Origin: Plesiomonas sp051652165
GTDB lineage: Bacteria; Pseudomonadota; Gammaproteobacteria; Enterobacterales; CAMTGL01
Assembly: GCF_051652165.1 (NCBI RefSeq)
Contig: NZ_JBOFTR010000007.1
Coordinates: 1 to 64,000 of the forward strand
DNA: 64,000 nucleotides
Direction of reading: 5' to 3'
The position numbers were made by a program, and so were the translations under genes. Below are positions 42,519 through 52,273 of this stretch, piece after piece. Under the pieces are notes generated by a model, which was not told the DNA's origin, searched no databases, and worked only from the letters and a program-made list of their open reading frames with translations. Positions within the stretch are counted from its first letter, which is position 1. Each line of letters begins with the position of its first letter.

Positions 42519-42628
42519 TAACTTGTGAATTATTCTTTTGGTTATGTCAGCATTGTGTAATGTGACAGTAATGGTATTTCATGGCATAGCTGCTATTTTT
42601 AACGGCATACACACTAAGGATAGCGAGT

Positions 42629-43726
42629 ATGGCAAACCGTACCCCTCTTTATAAACAGCACTTGTTAGCACATGGCAAAATGGTTGATTTTCATGGTTGG
42701 GATATGCCGCTGCACTATGGCTCACAGCTAGAAGAGCACCACAGTGTTCGCCGCAGTGCCGGCATGTTTGATGTCTCACACATGACGATTCTTGATTTAC
42801 ATGGCCCACAGTGTCGCCCGTTTTTACGCTACTTATTGGCCAATGATGTTGCAAAACTGACCCGCTCAGGAAAAGCCTTATACAGCGGCATGTTAAATGA
42901 ACAAGGCGGTGTGATTGATGATTTAATCGTCTATTTCTTGCAAGAAGATTTTTTCCGTTTAGTGGTGAACTCTGCGACGCGTGAAAAAGATCTGGCATGG
43001 ATTAGCTTACAAGCAGAGGCTTATCACATTGAGATCATTGAGCGTAATGATCTGGCCATATTAGCAGTACAAGGCCCTGACGCTATCGCGCATGTTGCCA
43101 CGCTACTGCCTACTGAGCAGCAAGCACAATTGGTAACAATGCCACGCTTTTTCGGCCAACAATATGGTTCATGGTTTATTGCCACAACCGGATATACCGG
43201 TGAGAAGGGGGTTGAGATTTTGATCCCAAAAACAGAAGTTGATGCGCTATGGCAACAATTACAAATGCGTGGCATACCACCGTGTGGGTTAGGTGCGCGC
43301 GATACATTGCGCCTTGAGGCCGGTATGAATCTGTATGGGCAAGATATGGATGAAACTATCAGCCCATTAGCAGCAAATATGGCATGGTGCGTAAGCTTTA
43401 CATCAGAGAATCGAGATTTTATTGGTCGTCGGGCCTTGATTACCCAACAACTACAAGGGCATGCACAACTGGTGGGATTAGTCATGCATGAGAAAGGGGT
43501 TTTGCGTCATGGTCAACGCGTACATTTTGTTGATCAGCATGGCATAACACAACAAGGCGAGATCACCAGTGGCAGTTTTTCACCTACGTTGGGATATAGC
43601 ATTGCGTTGGCGCGTGTTCCAGCCGGTATTGGAACACAAGCTACGGTATTTATTCGTAATCGTGAGATACCCGTGCGTGTGGCTACCCCTCCATTTGTCT
43701 CTCAAAGAAAGCCGATGGCTGATTAA
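42629..43726 (+). CDS. gcvT: Glycine cleavage system T protein (aminomethyltransferase)
   Basis: Releases ammonia from the aminomethyl group on GcvH and passes the one-carbon unit to tetrahydrofolate. The 365-aa protein (E. coli 364) has the N-terminal HGKMVDFHGWDMPLHYGS and FDVSHMTILDL segments. The conserved catalytic/folate region GLGARDTLRLEAGMNLYGQDMDE follows, then a C-terminal GcvT domain. It is the first gene of gcvT-gcvH-gcvP. Confidence 0.97.
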   Translation: MANRTPLYKQHLLAHGKMVDFHGWDMPLHYGSQLEEHHSVRRSAGMFDVSHMTILDLHGPQCRPFLRYLLANDVAKLTRSGKALYSGMLNEQGGVIDDLIVYFLQEDFFRLVVNSATREKDLAWISLQAEAYHIEIIERNDLAILAVQGPDAIAHVATLLPTEQQAQLVTMPRFFGQQYGSWFIATTGYTGEKGVEILIPKTEVDALWQQLQMRGIPPCGLGARDTLRLEAGMNLYGQDMDETISPLAANMAWCVSFTSENRDFIGRRALITQQLQGHAQLVGLVMHEKGVLRHGQRVHFVDQHGITQQGEITSGSFSPTLGYSIALARVPAGIGTQATVFIRNREIPVRVATPPFVSQRKPMAD

Positions 43727-43811
43727 TACATTAATCAGCCCAATACTGCTTATTTTGCTTCTTGTTCAATTAACTGTGATTTTACTATCAAGTGGATAAA
43801 AGGATGTTTTT

Positions 43812-44222
43812 ATGAGCCATATTCCTGCTGAATTACTGTATACCGGCACCCATGAGTGGATTCGTGATGAGGGTAATGGCTGTTATACCATAGGTATAAC
43901 AGACCATGCACAGGCACTACTTGGTGATATGGTATTTATCGAGTTGCCAGATATTGGCAGTCAGGTTGATGCTGGTGATGATTGCGCTGTTGCCGAATCA
44001 GTCAAAGCGGCATCGGATATTTACTCTCCGCTAACCGGTGAAATTATTAGCATTAATGAAGAGTTAGCCGATGCGCCTGATCGTGTTAACCATGACCCCT
44101 ATGGTGATGGCTGGCTGTTTCAGATGAAGTTGGATGATCCTGAAGAGCTTGATGAGCTTCTCGATGCAGAAGGGTATCTGCAAATGATCTCTGCTGATGA
44201 CGACGAAGATGGTGAAGATTAA
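43812..44222 (+). CDS. gcvH: Glycine cleavage system H protein (lipoyl carrier)
   Basis: Shuttles the methylamine of glycine between P and T proteins on a lipoyl arm. The lipoyl-attachment Lys is K65 in ESVKAASD, the same as in E. coli. The 136 aa exceed E. coli (129) by a strongly acidic C-terminal tail (SADDDEDGED). AAAAGGAT precedes the ATG. It is separated from gcvT by 85 bp and from gcvP by 128 bp. Confidence 0.97.
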   Translation: MSHIPAELLYTGTHEWIRDEGNGCYTIGITDHAQALLGDMVFIELPDIGSQVDAGDDCAVAESVKAASDIYSPLTGEIISINEELADAPDRVNHDPYGDGWLFQMKLDDPEELDELLDAEGYLQMISADDDEDGED

Positions 44223-44350
44223 TACGTATCACCACAGGTAATACACATCACAACAGTGTGAGATCTGCGTATTTACACATGATATTTGCTTGCTGTTGTG
44301 GCAAACCACAACAGCCTATTGCTTAGATACAGCATTTCAGGGATTTGATA

Positions 44351-47242
44351 ATGACGTTGACACTCACCTCGCTCGATGACTCTCAGGCATTTGTGCACCG
44401 CCATATCGGCCCTGATGCTGAACAGCAAAAGCAGATGCTTGCCGCGCTCAAACTTCGCTCTTTAGATGAACTCATTGCGCAGACTGTACCCACTGATATC
44501 TTGTTGGCAACTGCGCCAGAAACAGTCAGTGCTGTGAATGAAAATCAGGCCTTGGCAGAGTTAAAAGTGCTGGCACAGCAGAATAAAATCTTTAAAAACT
44601 TTATTGGGATGGGATACACAGCAACTATCACCCCGCCGGTCATTCTGCGCAATGTGCTTGAAAATCCGGGGTGGTATACCGCCTATACGCCCTATCAGCC
44701 GGAAGTGTCACAGGGGCGCTTAGAAGCACTGCTCAATTTTCAGCAACTGACTCTTGATTTAACCGGATTAGATGTCGCTTCGGCCTCACTGCTTGATGAG
44801 GCAACTGCCGCTGCTGAAGCGATGGCAATGAGTGCCCGTTTAAGTAAGCGTAAAGGTTCAAATCGCTTTTTTGTGTCGGCAGACGCCCACCCGCAAACGC
44901 TTGATGTACTTAAAACACGTGCCGAAGGTTTTGGGTTTACCTTAACCATTGGCGCTTTGGCGGAAACCGAGCAGTACGATGATCTGTTTGGTGTATTGGT
45001 GCAATATCCCACTTCAAGTGGCAATATTGCCGATTATCGTGAGCAGTTTGCCCGCTGGCAGGCACAAAATATCATCATCAGTGTGGCAGCCGATATGCTG
45101 GCGCTGGTGCTGCTTGAATCTCCGGGGGCGTTGGGGGCGGATATTGTCTTTGGATCGGCCCAGCGTTTTGGCGTACCGATGGGTTACGGTGGCCCACATG
45201 CCGCGTTTTTTGCTACACGTGATAGTTTTAAACGCGCGATGCCTGGCAGAGTCATTGGCGTGTCGCGCGATGCGCGCGGCAATACTGCACTGCGCATGGC
45301 CATGCAGACTCGCGAGCAACATATTCGGCGTGAAAAAGCCAACTCAAACATCTGTACCTCACAAGTGTTGCTGGCGAATATGGCTGGGTTTTATGCTGTT
45401 TACCACGGTGCGCACGGGCTGCAACGGATTGCCCGCCGGATACACCGTTTGACCACGCTACTGGCACACGCCCTTATCCAACAAGGCTATGTATTACGGC
45501 ATCAACACTGGTTTGATACGCTGGTGGTAGAGTGTGCCGATGCACCACACATCTTGGCACGGGCATATGCTCAACAGGTGAATTTACGGGCTGATTTACC
45601 GCAGGCTATCGGTATTACGCTCGATGAAACCAGTACGCCACAAGATATTCAACTGCTCAGCCGGATTATCACCGGAAACAACACACTGGATCTGGATATT
45701 GATACGCTGGATCAACAACTGACGCCGTTAGATGCGCGGTTGTTACTGCCACGCAGCACTCCTATTTTGACTCATCCAGTGTTTTCACGTTACCACAGTG
45801 AAACCGACATGCTGCGCTATATTCACCGCTTAGAACGCAAAGACTTGGCGCTTAATCAGGCGATGATCCCGCTCGGCTCTTGTACCATGAAACTCAATGC
45901 CACGGCAGAGATGATCCCAGTGACATGGCCAGAATTTGCCACCTTGCACCCGTTTTGCCCACCAGATCAGGCGCAGGGTTATCAGCAGATGATTGGCCAG
46001 TTATCACGCTGGCTGATAACCCTGACTGGTTACGATGCACTCTGTATGCAGCCAAACTCTGGTGCACAGGGCGAATATGCCGGATTAGTTGCCATTCGCC
46101 GTTATCTGAATGCACAGGGGCAGTCGCAGCGTAATGTCTGCCTGATCCCAAGTTCTGCGCACGGCACCAATCCCGCTTCGGCGCAGATGGTTGGCATGGA
46201 AGTGCTGGTTATTGACTGTGATAAGCAGGGTAATATCGATTTGGCCGATTTGCGCAATAAAGCAGAGCAAGTAGCCGAGCGATTAGCCTGCATTATGGTC
46301 ACTTATCCTTCAACGCATGGCGTGTATGAAGAGACGATCCGCGAAGCATGCCAAATTGTGCATGAGTTTGGCGGGCAGGTTTATCTCGATGGTGCGAACA
46401 TGAATGCACAAGTTGGGTTGACCACTCCCGGTTATATTGGTGCTGATGTCTCACACCTTAATTTGCATAAAACGTTTTGCATTCCACACGGTGGCGGTGG
46501 CCCAGGAATGGGGCCGATAGGGGTGAAAGCACACCTTGCACCCTTTGTGCCCGGCCACAGTGTTATCCAACTTGATGGCATGGTGAATGCCACCAGTGCA
46601 GTCTCTGCTGCGCCGTTTGGTTCGGCCTCTATCCTGCCCATTAGTTGGATGTATATCCGCATGATGGGCTCTTTAGGGCTGCGCTATGCCACCGAAGTGG
46701 CGATTTTGAATGCCAACTATATTGCCGAGCGTTTAAGTTCGGCTTACAAAGTGCTCTATACCGGCCGTTACGGGCGGGTGGCCCATGAGTGCATTTTGGA
46801 TATTCGTCCGCTGAAAGAGCAGTCGGGCATCACCGAAATGGACATTGCCAAACGGCTAATTGACTACGGTTTTCATGCTCCGACCATGTCATTTCCAGTT
46901 GCTGGCACACTGATGGTCGAGCCGACAGAGTCAGAGTCACAGGCCGAGCTTGATCGTTTTATTGAGGCGATGTTGTCGATTCGCCATGAAATTGCACTGG
47001 TTGAGCAAGGGGTGTGGCCGCGTACTGATAATCCACTGGTGAATGCACCGCATACACAAGATGATGTGATTGATGACACATGGTTGCACCCCTATTCACG
47101 TCAGCAGGCAGCATTCCCGACAGAGCAGGTGCGTGCGAATAAATATTGGCCAAGCGTAAAGCGTTTGGATGATGTTTACGGGGATAGAAACCTGTTTTGT
47201 GCCTGTGTTCCGCTGGCTGAATATAGTGATAACGCGCAGTAA
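44351..47242 (+). CDS. gcvP: Glycine dehydrogenase (decarboxylating), P protein
   Basis: PLP enzyme that decarboxylates glycine and loads the aminomethyl group on lipoyl-GcvH. The 963-aa protein (E. coli 957) is the fused two-domain form. An N-terminal catalytically dead half opens with FVHRHIGPD. The C-terminal half carries the PLP lysine K707 in NLHKTFCIPHGGGGPG. The frame starts at a TTG at 44345; the ATG at 44351 follows AGGGAT. Its base composition looks G+C-richer than its neighbours, although the protein is ordinary. Confidence 0.97.
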   Translation: MTLTLTSLDDSQAFVHRHIGPDAEQQKQMLAALKLRSLDELIAQTVPTDILLATAPETVSAVNENQALAELKVLAQQNKIFKNFIGMGYTATITPPVILRNVLENPGWYTAYTPYQPEVSQGRLEALLNFQQLTLDLTGLDVASASLLDEATAAAEAMAMSARLSKRKGSNRFFVSADAHPQTLDVLKTRAEGFGFTLTIGALAETEQYDDLFGVLVQYPTSSGNIADYREQFARWQAQNIIISVAADMLALVLLESPGALGADIVFGSAQRFGVPMGYGGPHAAFFATRDSFKRAMPGRVIGVSRDARGNTALRMAMQTREQHIRREKANSNICTSQVLLANMAGFYAVYHGAHGLQRIARRIHRLTTLLAHALIQQGYVLRHQHWFDTLVVECADAPHILARAYAQQVNLRADLPQAIGITLDETSTPQDIQLLSRIITGNNTLDLDIDTLDQQLTPLDARLLLPRSTPILTHPVFSRYHSETDMLRYIHRLERKDLALNQAMIPLGSCTMKLNATAEMIPVTWPEFATLHPFCPPDQAQGYQQMIGQLSRWLITLTGYDALCMQPNSGAQGEYAGLVAIRRYLNAQGQSQRNVCLIPSSAHGTNPASAQMVGMEVLVIDCDKQGNIDLADLRNKAEQVAERLACIMVTYPSTHGVYEETIREACQIVHEFGGQVYLDGANMNAQVGLTTPGYIGADVSHLNLHKTFCIPHGGGGPGMGPIGVKAHLAPFVPGHSVIQLDGMVNATSAVSAAPFGSASILPISWMYIRMMGSLGLRYATEVAILNANYIAERLSSAYKVLYTGRYGRVAHECILDIRPLKEQSGITEMDIAKRLIDYGFHAPTMSFPVAGTLMVEPTESESQAELDRFIEAMLSIRHEIALVEQGVWPRTDNPLVNAPHTQDDVIDDTWLHPYSRQQAAFPTEQVRANKYWPSVKRLDDVYGDRNLFCACVPLAEYSDNAQ

Positions 47243-47286
47243 CTGCGTGTAGCCTTGTTCTTTTAGTCTCGGCAATGTTGCAATGT

Positions 47287-47310
47287 GGGGCGGTTATTTT
47301 TGCCCCTTTT
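47287..47310 (+). terminator. Terminator of the gcv operon
   Basis: GGGGC (47287-47291) pairs with GCCCC (47302-47306) over a 10-nt loop and is followed by T4. Short stem, moderate strength. Confidence 0.6.
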
Positions 47311-47379
47311 GCTGTGTGCAGAGTACACTAGGGCAGTCTATAACCGTAAATCAGCCTGCATTTGTTTACAGGAGGCCGT

Positions 47380-47829
47380 ATGTACTGTCCCTTTTGTTCT
47401 GCTGTGGATACCAAAGTGATCGATTCGCGGCTGGTGACAGATGGCACACAAGTTCGCCGCCGTCGCCAATGTCTTGAGTGCAATGAACGTTTTACCACCT
47501 TTGAAATGGCCGAATTGGTAATGCCAAGGGTGATCAAAAGCAATGAAACCCGCGAGCCGTTTAACGAAGATAAACTGCGGCACGGTATGCTCAAGGCATT
47601 GGAAAAACGTCCAGTCAGTGCTGATGATGTTGAAAAAGCACTGAATCACATTAAAAGCCGTTTACGTGCAACTGGTGAGCGCGAAGTTCCGGCAAAAATG
47701 GTCGGTAGCTTGGTCATGGATGCCTTAAAACAGCTCGATAAAGTGGCGTATATCCGTTTTGCTTCAGTCTATCGTAGCTTCGAAGATATCCGTGAATTTG
47801 GTGAAGAGATTGCCCGTTTGCAAGATTAA
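47380..47829 (+). CDS. nrdR: Transcriptional repressor NrdR
   Basis: Zinc-ribbon/ATP-cone repressor of ribonucleotide reductase operons that senses ATP/dATP. The 149 aa equal the E. coli length. Zinc Cys are C3, C6, C31 and C34, followed by the ATP-cone (PRVIKSNETREPFNEDKL). The frame opens at 47362, but the ATG at 47380 follows a perfect AGGAGG. In many gammaproteobacteria it leads into ribD; here a terminator and proP lie between. Confidence 0.97.
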   Translation: MYCPFCSAVDTKVIDSRLVTDGTQVRRRRQCLECNERFTTFEMAELVMPRVIKSNETREPFNEDKLRHGMLKALEKRPVSADDVEKALNHIKSRLRATGEREVPAKMVGSLVMDALKQLDKVAYIRFASVYRSFEDIREFGEEIARLQD

Positions 47830-47832
47830 AAG

Positions 47833-47854
47833 ACCGCCGGAAGGCGGTTTTTTT
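47833..47854 (+). terminator. Rho-independent terminator of nrdR
   Basis: ACCGCC (47833-47838) pairs with GGCGGT (47843-47848) around a GGAA tetraloop and is followed by T6. It begins 4 nt after the nrdR stop. Confidence 0.93.
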
Positions 47855-47989
47855 ATAAACAATGGTTCATAAAAATAGTAACAAATTTGATATATATGAC
47901 TTCATACAGTACCCTTTATCGTCTGAACGTAAAGGGAGAGAACCTTCAAATTAAGTATTAGTTTGTGCTGTAAAAGAGGTCAAATCTCA

Positions 47990-49531
47990 ATGGGATTACG
48001 AAAAAAAAGTATAAAACCGTTACAAATTCAAGATATTACGATAATAGATAATGCTAAATTAAAAAAGGCAATTACTGCGGCTGCATTAGGTAATGCAATG
48101 GAGTGGTTTGACTTTGGGGTGTATGGTTTTGTTGCATATGCACTCGGTCAGGTCTTTTTTCCGGGGGCCGCGCCTGGTCTGCAAGTTATCGCCGCATTGG
48201 CGACATTTTCTGTTCCTTTCCTTGTTCGTCCGCTAGGCGGCGTATTTTTTGGTGCATTGGGTGATAAGTTTGGCCGACAAAAGGTCTTGGCTATTACGAT
48301 CATCATCATGTCAATCAGCACCTTTTGTATTGGCTTGATCCCTTCCTATGCCAGTATTGGTATCTGGGCACCAATGTTATTGCTGTTGGCTAAATTAGTG
48401 CAGGGTTTCTCTGTTGGCGGAGAGTATTCCGGCGCGGCGATTTTTGTGGCTGAGTATTCGCCAGATAAAAAACGCGGCTTCATGGGCAGTTGGCTCGATT
48501 TTGGCTCTATTGCCGGATTTGTTGCCGGAGCAGGGGTTGTTGTACTGATTTCTGCTTGTGTGGGGGAGAAAAATTTTCTTGATTGGGGCTGGCGATTGCC
48601 GTTTTTCCTGGCTCTACCACTCGGTGTGATTGGCCTATACCTGCGCCATGCGCTAGATGAAACACCCGCATTCCAGCAGCATACCGAATTGCGCAAGCAA
48701 CAACATATCCAACAACAGCAGATTGCTGTACAACATGGCTTATCATTTGGCTCAATAGCCAAACCAACAAGTGTACCGTTTCGTGAAATTACCACTCAAC
48801 ACTGGAAAAGTCTGTTGACCTGTGTCGGTATGGTGATGACCACAAACGTGACTTACTACATGCTTCTCACCTATATGCCGAGTTATCTTTCACATAATCT
48901 ACACTATTCAGAAGATCATGGCATACTGATTATTATTGCAATCATGATTGGTATGTTATGCGTACAGCCAATTATTGGGCTACTCAGTGATAAATTTGGC
49001 CGAAAACCGTTTGTTTTGGGGGGAAGTATTGGGTTATTACTGCTCTCTGTGCCCTGTTTTATGCTGATTAACAGCAACCAAATTGCACTGATTTTTATCG
49101 GTTTACTGGTTTTGGCCGTATTGCTGAATGCCTTTACCGGCGTGATGGCATCAACACTGCCAGCCCTATTTCCAACTGAGATCCGTTACAGTGCTCTGGC
49201 TATTGCATTTAATATCTCGGTATTAATTGCGGGTTTAACGCCTACTATAGTGGCATGGTGGGTAGATGTAACACACAACCTGTATGTGCCTGCATATTAT
49301 TTGATGCTGATTTCGGTGATTGGGTTAGTGACAGGCATTTTGATGAAAGAGACCGCCAATAAACCCCTTAAAGGTGCAACGCCCGCGGCATCAGATAAAA
49401 AAGAGGCAAAAGAGTTGCTGCAAGAGCAATACGATACTATCGAGCAAAAAATTGACGCAATTAATGAGCAGTTGGCTGATTTAGACGCACAAAAACAGCG
49501 TCTGGTTGCCCAGCATCCGACCATTGATTGA
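47990..49531 (+). CDS. proP: Proline/glycine betaine:H+ symporter ProP
   Basis: Osmosensory major-facilitator transporter that takes up compatible solutes at high osmolarity. The 513-aa protein (E. coli 500) has twelve hydrophobic segments and the MFS loop GDKFGRQK. The ProP signatures are LGNAMEWFDFGVYGFVAYALG and GGEYSGAAIFVAEYSPDKKRGFMGSW. The C-terminal cytoplasmic coiled coil (about 470-510) that tunes osmosensing in E. coli is present. A His/Gln-rich insert (QQHIQQQQIAVQH) sits in the central loop. I start at the ATG at 47990; the frame is open to 47963. It interrupts the usual nrdR-rib neighbourhood. Confidence 0.95.
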   Translation: MGLRKKSIKPLQIQDITIIDNAKLKKAITAAALGNAMEWFDFGVYGFVAYALGQVFFPGAAPGLQVIAALATFSVPFLVRPLGGVFFGALGDKFGRQKVLAITIIIMSISTFCIGLIPSYASIGIWAPMLLLLAKLVQGFSVGGEYSGAAIFVAEYSPDKKRGFMGSWLDFGSIAGFVAGAGVVVLISACVGEKNFLDWGWRLPFFLALPLGVIGLYLRHALDETPAFQQHTELRKQQHIQQQQIAVQHGLSFGSIAKPTSVPFREITTQHWKSLLTCVGMVMTTNVTYYMLLTYMPSYLSHNLHYSEDHGILIIIAIMIGMLCVQPIIGLLSDKFGRKPFVLGGSIGLLLLSVPCFMLINSNQIALIFIGLLVLAVLLNAFTGVMASTLPALFPTEIRYSALAIAFNISVLIAGLTPTIVAWWVDVTHNLYVPAYYLMLISVIGLVTGILMKETANKPLKGATPAASDKKEAKELLQEQYDTIEQKIDAINEQLADLDAQKQRLVAQHPTID

Positions 49532-49573
49532 TAGGCATTACCGTTTCACGCTGTTCAAGTAACATGTGTTCAG

Positions 49574-49640
49574 TGCCATGACCCGTATTGGCTTCGCGGT
49601 TTGTGTAAACCGACAGGCATAGCCAATACGGGCCACGGCA
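49574..49640. repeat. Two-tier palindromic element between proP and ribD
   Basis: CCCGTATTGGCT (49582-49593) pairs perfectly with AGCCAATACGGG (49621-49632). Outside it TGCC pairs with GGCA (49574-49577 and 49637-49640). Inside it CGGTTT pairs with AAACCG (49597-49602 and 49607-49612). No T-run follows. The ribD start is 111 nt downstream. It does not match the FMN riboswitch. It could be a terminator variant, RNA leader or REP-like element. Confidence 0.6.
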
Positions 49641-49750
49641 ATGCAAAGGTATACTGCCACGGGGGTGTTTTCCTTTATGTTCAGAATAATGAAAACAACT
49701 GCCGATATTGCAGTAAAATATCACAACAGATTTCAGAGACAGCCTGCACA

Positions 49751-50875
49751 ATGAACGATTCAGCGCGCGATCTTCACTACATGGCCCGAGCCATTGAATT
49801 GGCAAAAAAGGGGCGATTTACAACAGCACCGAATCCGAATGTGGGCTGTGTCATTGTTAATGATGGCCAGATTGTCGGCGAAGGGTATCACTACCGCGCC
49901 GGAGAGGGGCATGCAGAAGTGCATGCGTTGCGCATGGCCAAAACGCGCGCGCGTGGTGCAACAGTTTATGTAACGCTTGAACCTTGCAGCCATTATGGTC
50001 GAACACCGCCTTGTGCAGATGCACTGATTCAGGCCGGTGTACGGCGTGTTGTGGCCGCGATGCAAGATCCAAATCCGGAAGTTGCTGGCCGTGGTTTGTA
50101 CAAACTACAGCAAGCCGGTATAGCGGTTGAACATGGTGTATTGATGGCGGAAGCAGAAGCCTTGAATAAAGGTTTTCTCAAACGCATGCGCACCGGATTC
50201 CCTTATATCCAAGTTAAAATGGCCGCCTCACTTGATGGCCGTACTGCCATGGCATCTGGCGAAAGCCAATGGATTACCGGCTTAGAAGCGCGGCGCGATG
50301 TGCAAAATTTTCGTGCGCAAGCAGACGCTATTTTAACAGGCAGCGGTACGGTGTTGGCTGATAACCCTTCGCTGAATGTGCGTTGGTCAGAGCTTGATAC
50401 AAAAATACAGCAGGTCTATCCAGTAGAGAGTCTGCGCCAACCGCTACGTGTGGTGGTGGATAGCCGTAATCAGGTTACGCCGCAGCATCAGTTAGTTTCA
50501 CTTGATGGGCCGGTCTGTTTAGCCCGCACCGCTGTAACAGCAGAAACCGAGTGGCCTGATAACGTGCAACAACTGAAAATTCCCGCCAACAGCGCAGGGA
50601 AAGTTGATCTGGTTACGTTAATGCTTTTGCTGGGCCGTCAGCAGATTAATCATATTTGGGTGGAAGCGGGGCCAGCTTTGGTTGGTGCACTGTTTAATGC
50701 AGGGCTTGTTGATGAGCTTATAGTATATGTTGCGCCTATGTTATTAGGCGATGAGGCTAAAGGGGTGTGTCATTTACCTGAGTTGACTCGTTTAGCACAA
50801 GCTCCCCGTTTTACATTCAGTGATATACAGCCAATAGGGAAAGATTTACGTTTGATATTGAAACCTTGCTATTAA
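49751..50875 (+). CDS. ribD: Bifunctional riboflavin deaminase/reductase RibD
   Basis: Carries out the deaminase and reductase steps of riboflavin synthesis. The 374-aa protein (E. coli 367) has an N-terminal zinc deaminase domain with H54, E56, C79 and C88 in HAEVH and EPCSHYGRTPPC. A C-terminal reductase domain starts near KMAASLDGRTAMASGESQWITG. The frame is open to 49601, but the conserved start is the ATG at 49751. It begins the ribD-ribE-ribH-nusB-thiL-pgpA block. Confidence 0.96.
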   Translation: MNDSARDLHYMARAIELAKKGRFTTAPNPNVGCVIVNDGQIVGEGYHYRAGEGHAEVHALRMAKTRARGATVYVTLEPCSHYGRTPPCADALIQAGVRRVVAAMQDPNPEVAGRGLYKLQQAGIAVEHGVLMAEAEALNKGFLKRMRTGFPYIQVKMAASLDGRTAMASGESQWITGLEARRDVQNFRAQADAILTGSGTVLADNPSLNVRWSELDTKIQQVYPVESLRQPLRVVVDSRNQVTPQHQLVSLDGPVCLARTAVTAETEWPDNVQQLKIPANSAGKVDLVTLMLLLGRQQINHIWVEAGPALVGALFNAGLVDELIVYVAPMLLGDEAKGVCHLPELTRLAQAPRFTFSDIQPIGKDLRLILKPCY

Positions 50876-50982
50876 AAATAAAGCATTAAAATAAACGGAT
50901 AAAGTAAACGAGGTTTTGCCTTGTGCCTTTTTTCACCGATTGCATACCTTAAGCAGAGGCTATTTTTAGACAGGTAATACGC

Positions 50983-51654
50983 ATGTTTACAGGAATTGTA
51001 GAAGCCGTCGGTACGCTGACAGCGTTAACACCGAAAGGTGATGATATCAGCGTAACCGTAAACAGTGGTAAACTGGATCTCTCTGATGTGCGTTTAGGCG
51101 ACAGTATCGCTACTAACGGCATTTGCTTGACAGTAATACGCGTACTAGAAAACGGCTATCAAGCTGATTTATCGCTAGAAACACTGCAACGAACCGCATT
51201 TGCGAATTATCAAGCTGGGCAGAAACTTAATCTAGAAAAAGCGTTAACACTTAATAGCCGTTTAGGGGGACATTTGGTTAGTGGGCATGTTGATGGCATT
51301 ACTACCGTTGTTTCACGTGTTACTGTAGGGCGTGCGGTAGAATACTGGCTGCAAGCACCTGCTGTGTTAGCACGCTATATCGTGCAAAAAGGCTCGGTGA
51401 CGCTTGATGGCATTAGCTTAACAGTCAATGCTGTTGATGGAGATCGTTTTAAGATCACCCTGGTTCCTCATACGCAATTAGAAACCACCACACTTATGTG
51501 GCAAGCCGGTAGTCAGATTAATTTAGAAGTGGATATGTTAGCGCGTTATCTTGAGCGTTTAATGCTGGGTGATAACGCTGCAAACTGTAACGCCTCGTCT
51601 GTACCGAATGGAATTAGCATGGATTTGCTGGCTCGTAGCGGTTTTTTGCGTTAA
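50983..51654 (+). CDS. ribE: Riboflavin synthase (alpha subunit)
   Basis: Dismutates two lumazine molecules to riboflavin; homotrimer. The 223-aa protein (E. coli 213) begins with the invariant MFTGIVE. It shows the internal duplication of lumazine-binding domains, each with a GxHLVSGHVDG- or SVTLDGISLTVN-type segment (LGGHLVSGHVDG near residue 95). The C-terminal tail after LARYLERL is about ten residues longer than in E. coli. A gap of 107 bp follows ribD. Confidence 0.95.
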   Translation: MFTGIVEAVGTLTALTPKGDDISVTVNSGKLDLSDVRLGDSIATNGICLTVIRVLENGYQADLSLETLQRTAFANYQAGQKLNLEKALTLNSRLGGHLVSGHVDGITTVVSRVTVGRAVEYWLQAPAVLARYIVQKGSVTLDGISLTVNAVDGDRFKITLVPHTQLETTTLMWQAGSQINLEVDMLARYLERLMLGDNAANCNASSVPNGISMDLLARSGFLR

Positions 51655-51790
51655 TAGGCATTATTATGCTCATTTTGTTTATAAAATGGGCGAATCTGTC
51701 GAGTGTGATTGAGCAAGCTCTGCACACTGGCTAATACTGTGATAGAATCCGGCGCTTTATCGTCAGCCGGAATGAGCAACAGGAAGGATC

Positions 51791-52255
51791 ATGAAGGTAA
51801 TTGAAGGCTTAGTTGCTGCACCCAATGCGCGTGTAGCCATTGTGATTGCACGTTTTAACAGTTTTATTAATGAAAGCCTGTTAGAGGGTGCTGTTGATGC
51901 ACTTAAACGTATCGGTCAGGTTACAGATGATAATATCACACTGGTGCGTGCGCCAGGCGCATATGAACTGCCCTTAGTTGCCCGCCGTTTGGCAAAAAGT
52001 GGTAACTATGATGCGATTATCGCACTAGGCACTGTGATCCGTGGCGGTACAGCACATTTTGAGTATGTTGCTGGTGAGTGCAGTAAAGGATTAGCTCAGG
52101 TCATGATGGAGTCTGATATTCCGGTTGCTTTCGGTGTGCTGACGACAGAAACCATTGAACAAGCCATTGATCGTGCCGGCACGAAAGCCGGTAACAAGGG
52201 TGCAGAAGCTGCTCTGACTGCGCTGGAAATGGTTAACGTATTGAATGCAATTTAA
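51791..52255 (+). CDS. ribH: 6,7-dimethyl-8-ribityllumazine synthase
   Basis: Makes lumazine, the substrate of RibE. The 154-aa protein (E. coli 156) has NARVAIVIARFNSFI, GAYELPLVARRLA and the catalytic-loop segment GTVIRGGTAHFEYV containing the active His. In Vibrio a ribBA gene commonly sits between ribE and ribH; here only 136 bp separate them. AGGAAGG precedes the ATG, and nusB follows after 18 nt. Confidence 0.96.
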   Translation: MKVIEGLVAAPNARVAIVIARFNSFINESLLEGAVDALKRIGQVTDDNITLVRAPGAYELPLVARRLAKSGNYDAIIALGTVIRGGTAHFEYVAGECSKGLAQVMMESDIPVAFGVLTTETIEQAIDRAGTKAGNKGAEAALTALEMVNVLNAI

Positions 52256-52273
52256 AATCCTGAGGGGAAAAGC

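Larger units (their letters stand above)
42274..42628 (+). other. yqhD-gcvT gap with hairpin and gcv promoter region
   Basis: The 355 bp hold no gene. A hairpin lies at 42330-42363 and a candidate promoter at 42490-42518. I looked for a glycine riboswitch, which precedes gcv genes in some gammaproteobacteria, and found none of its conserved core. Confidence 0.6.

Noticed and set aside
42274..42628. Glycine riboswitch before gcvT
   Set aside because: None of the conserved aptamer core sequences are present.
50876..51790. Missing ribBA as evidence of a deletion
   Set aside because: The gaps of 107 and 136 bp on either side of ribE carry no remnant of the gene. Many gammaproteobacteria keep ribB elsewhere, so absence here shows nothing about the genome.
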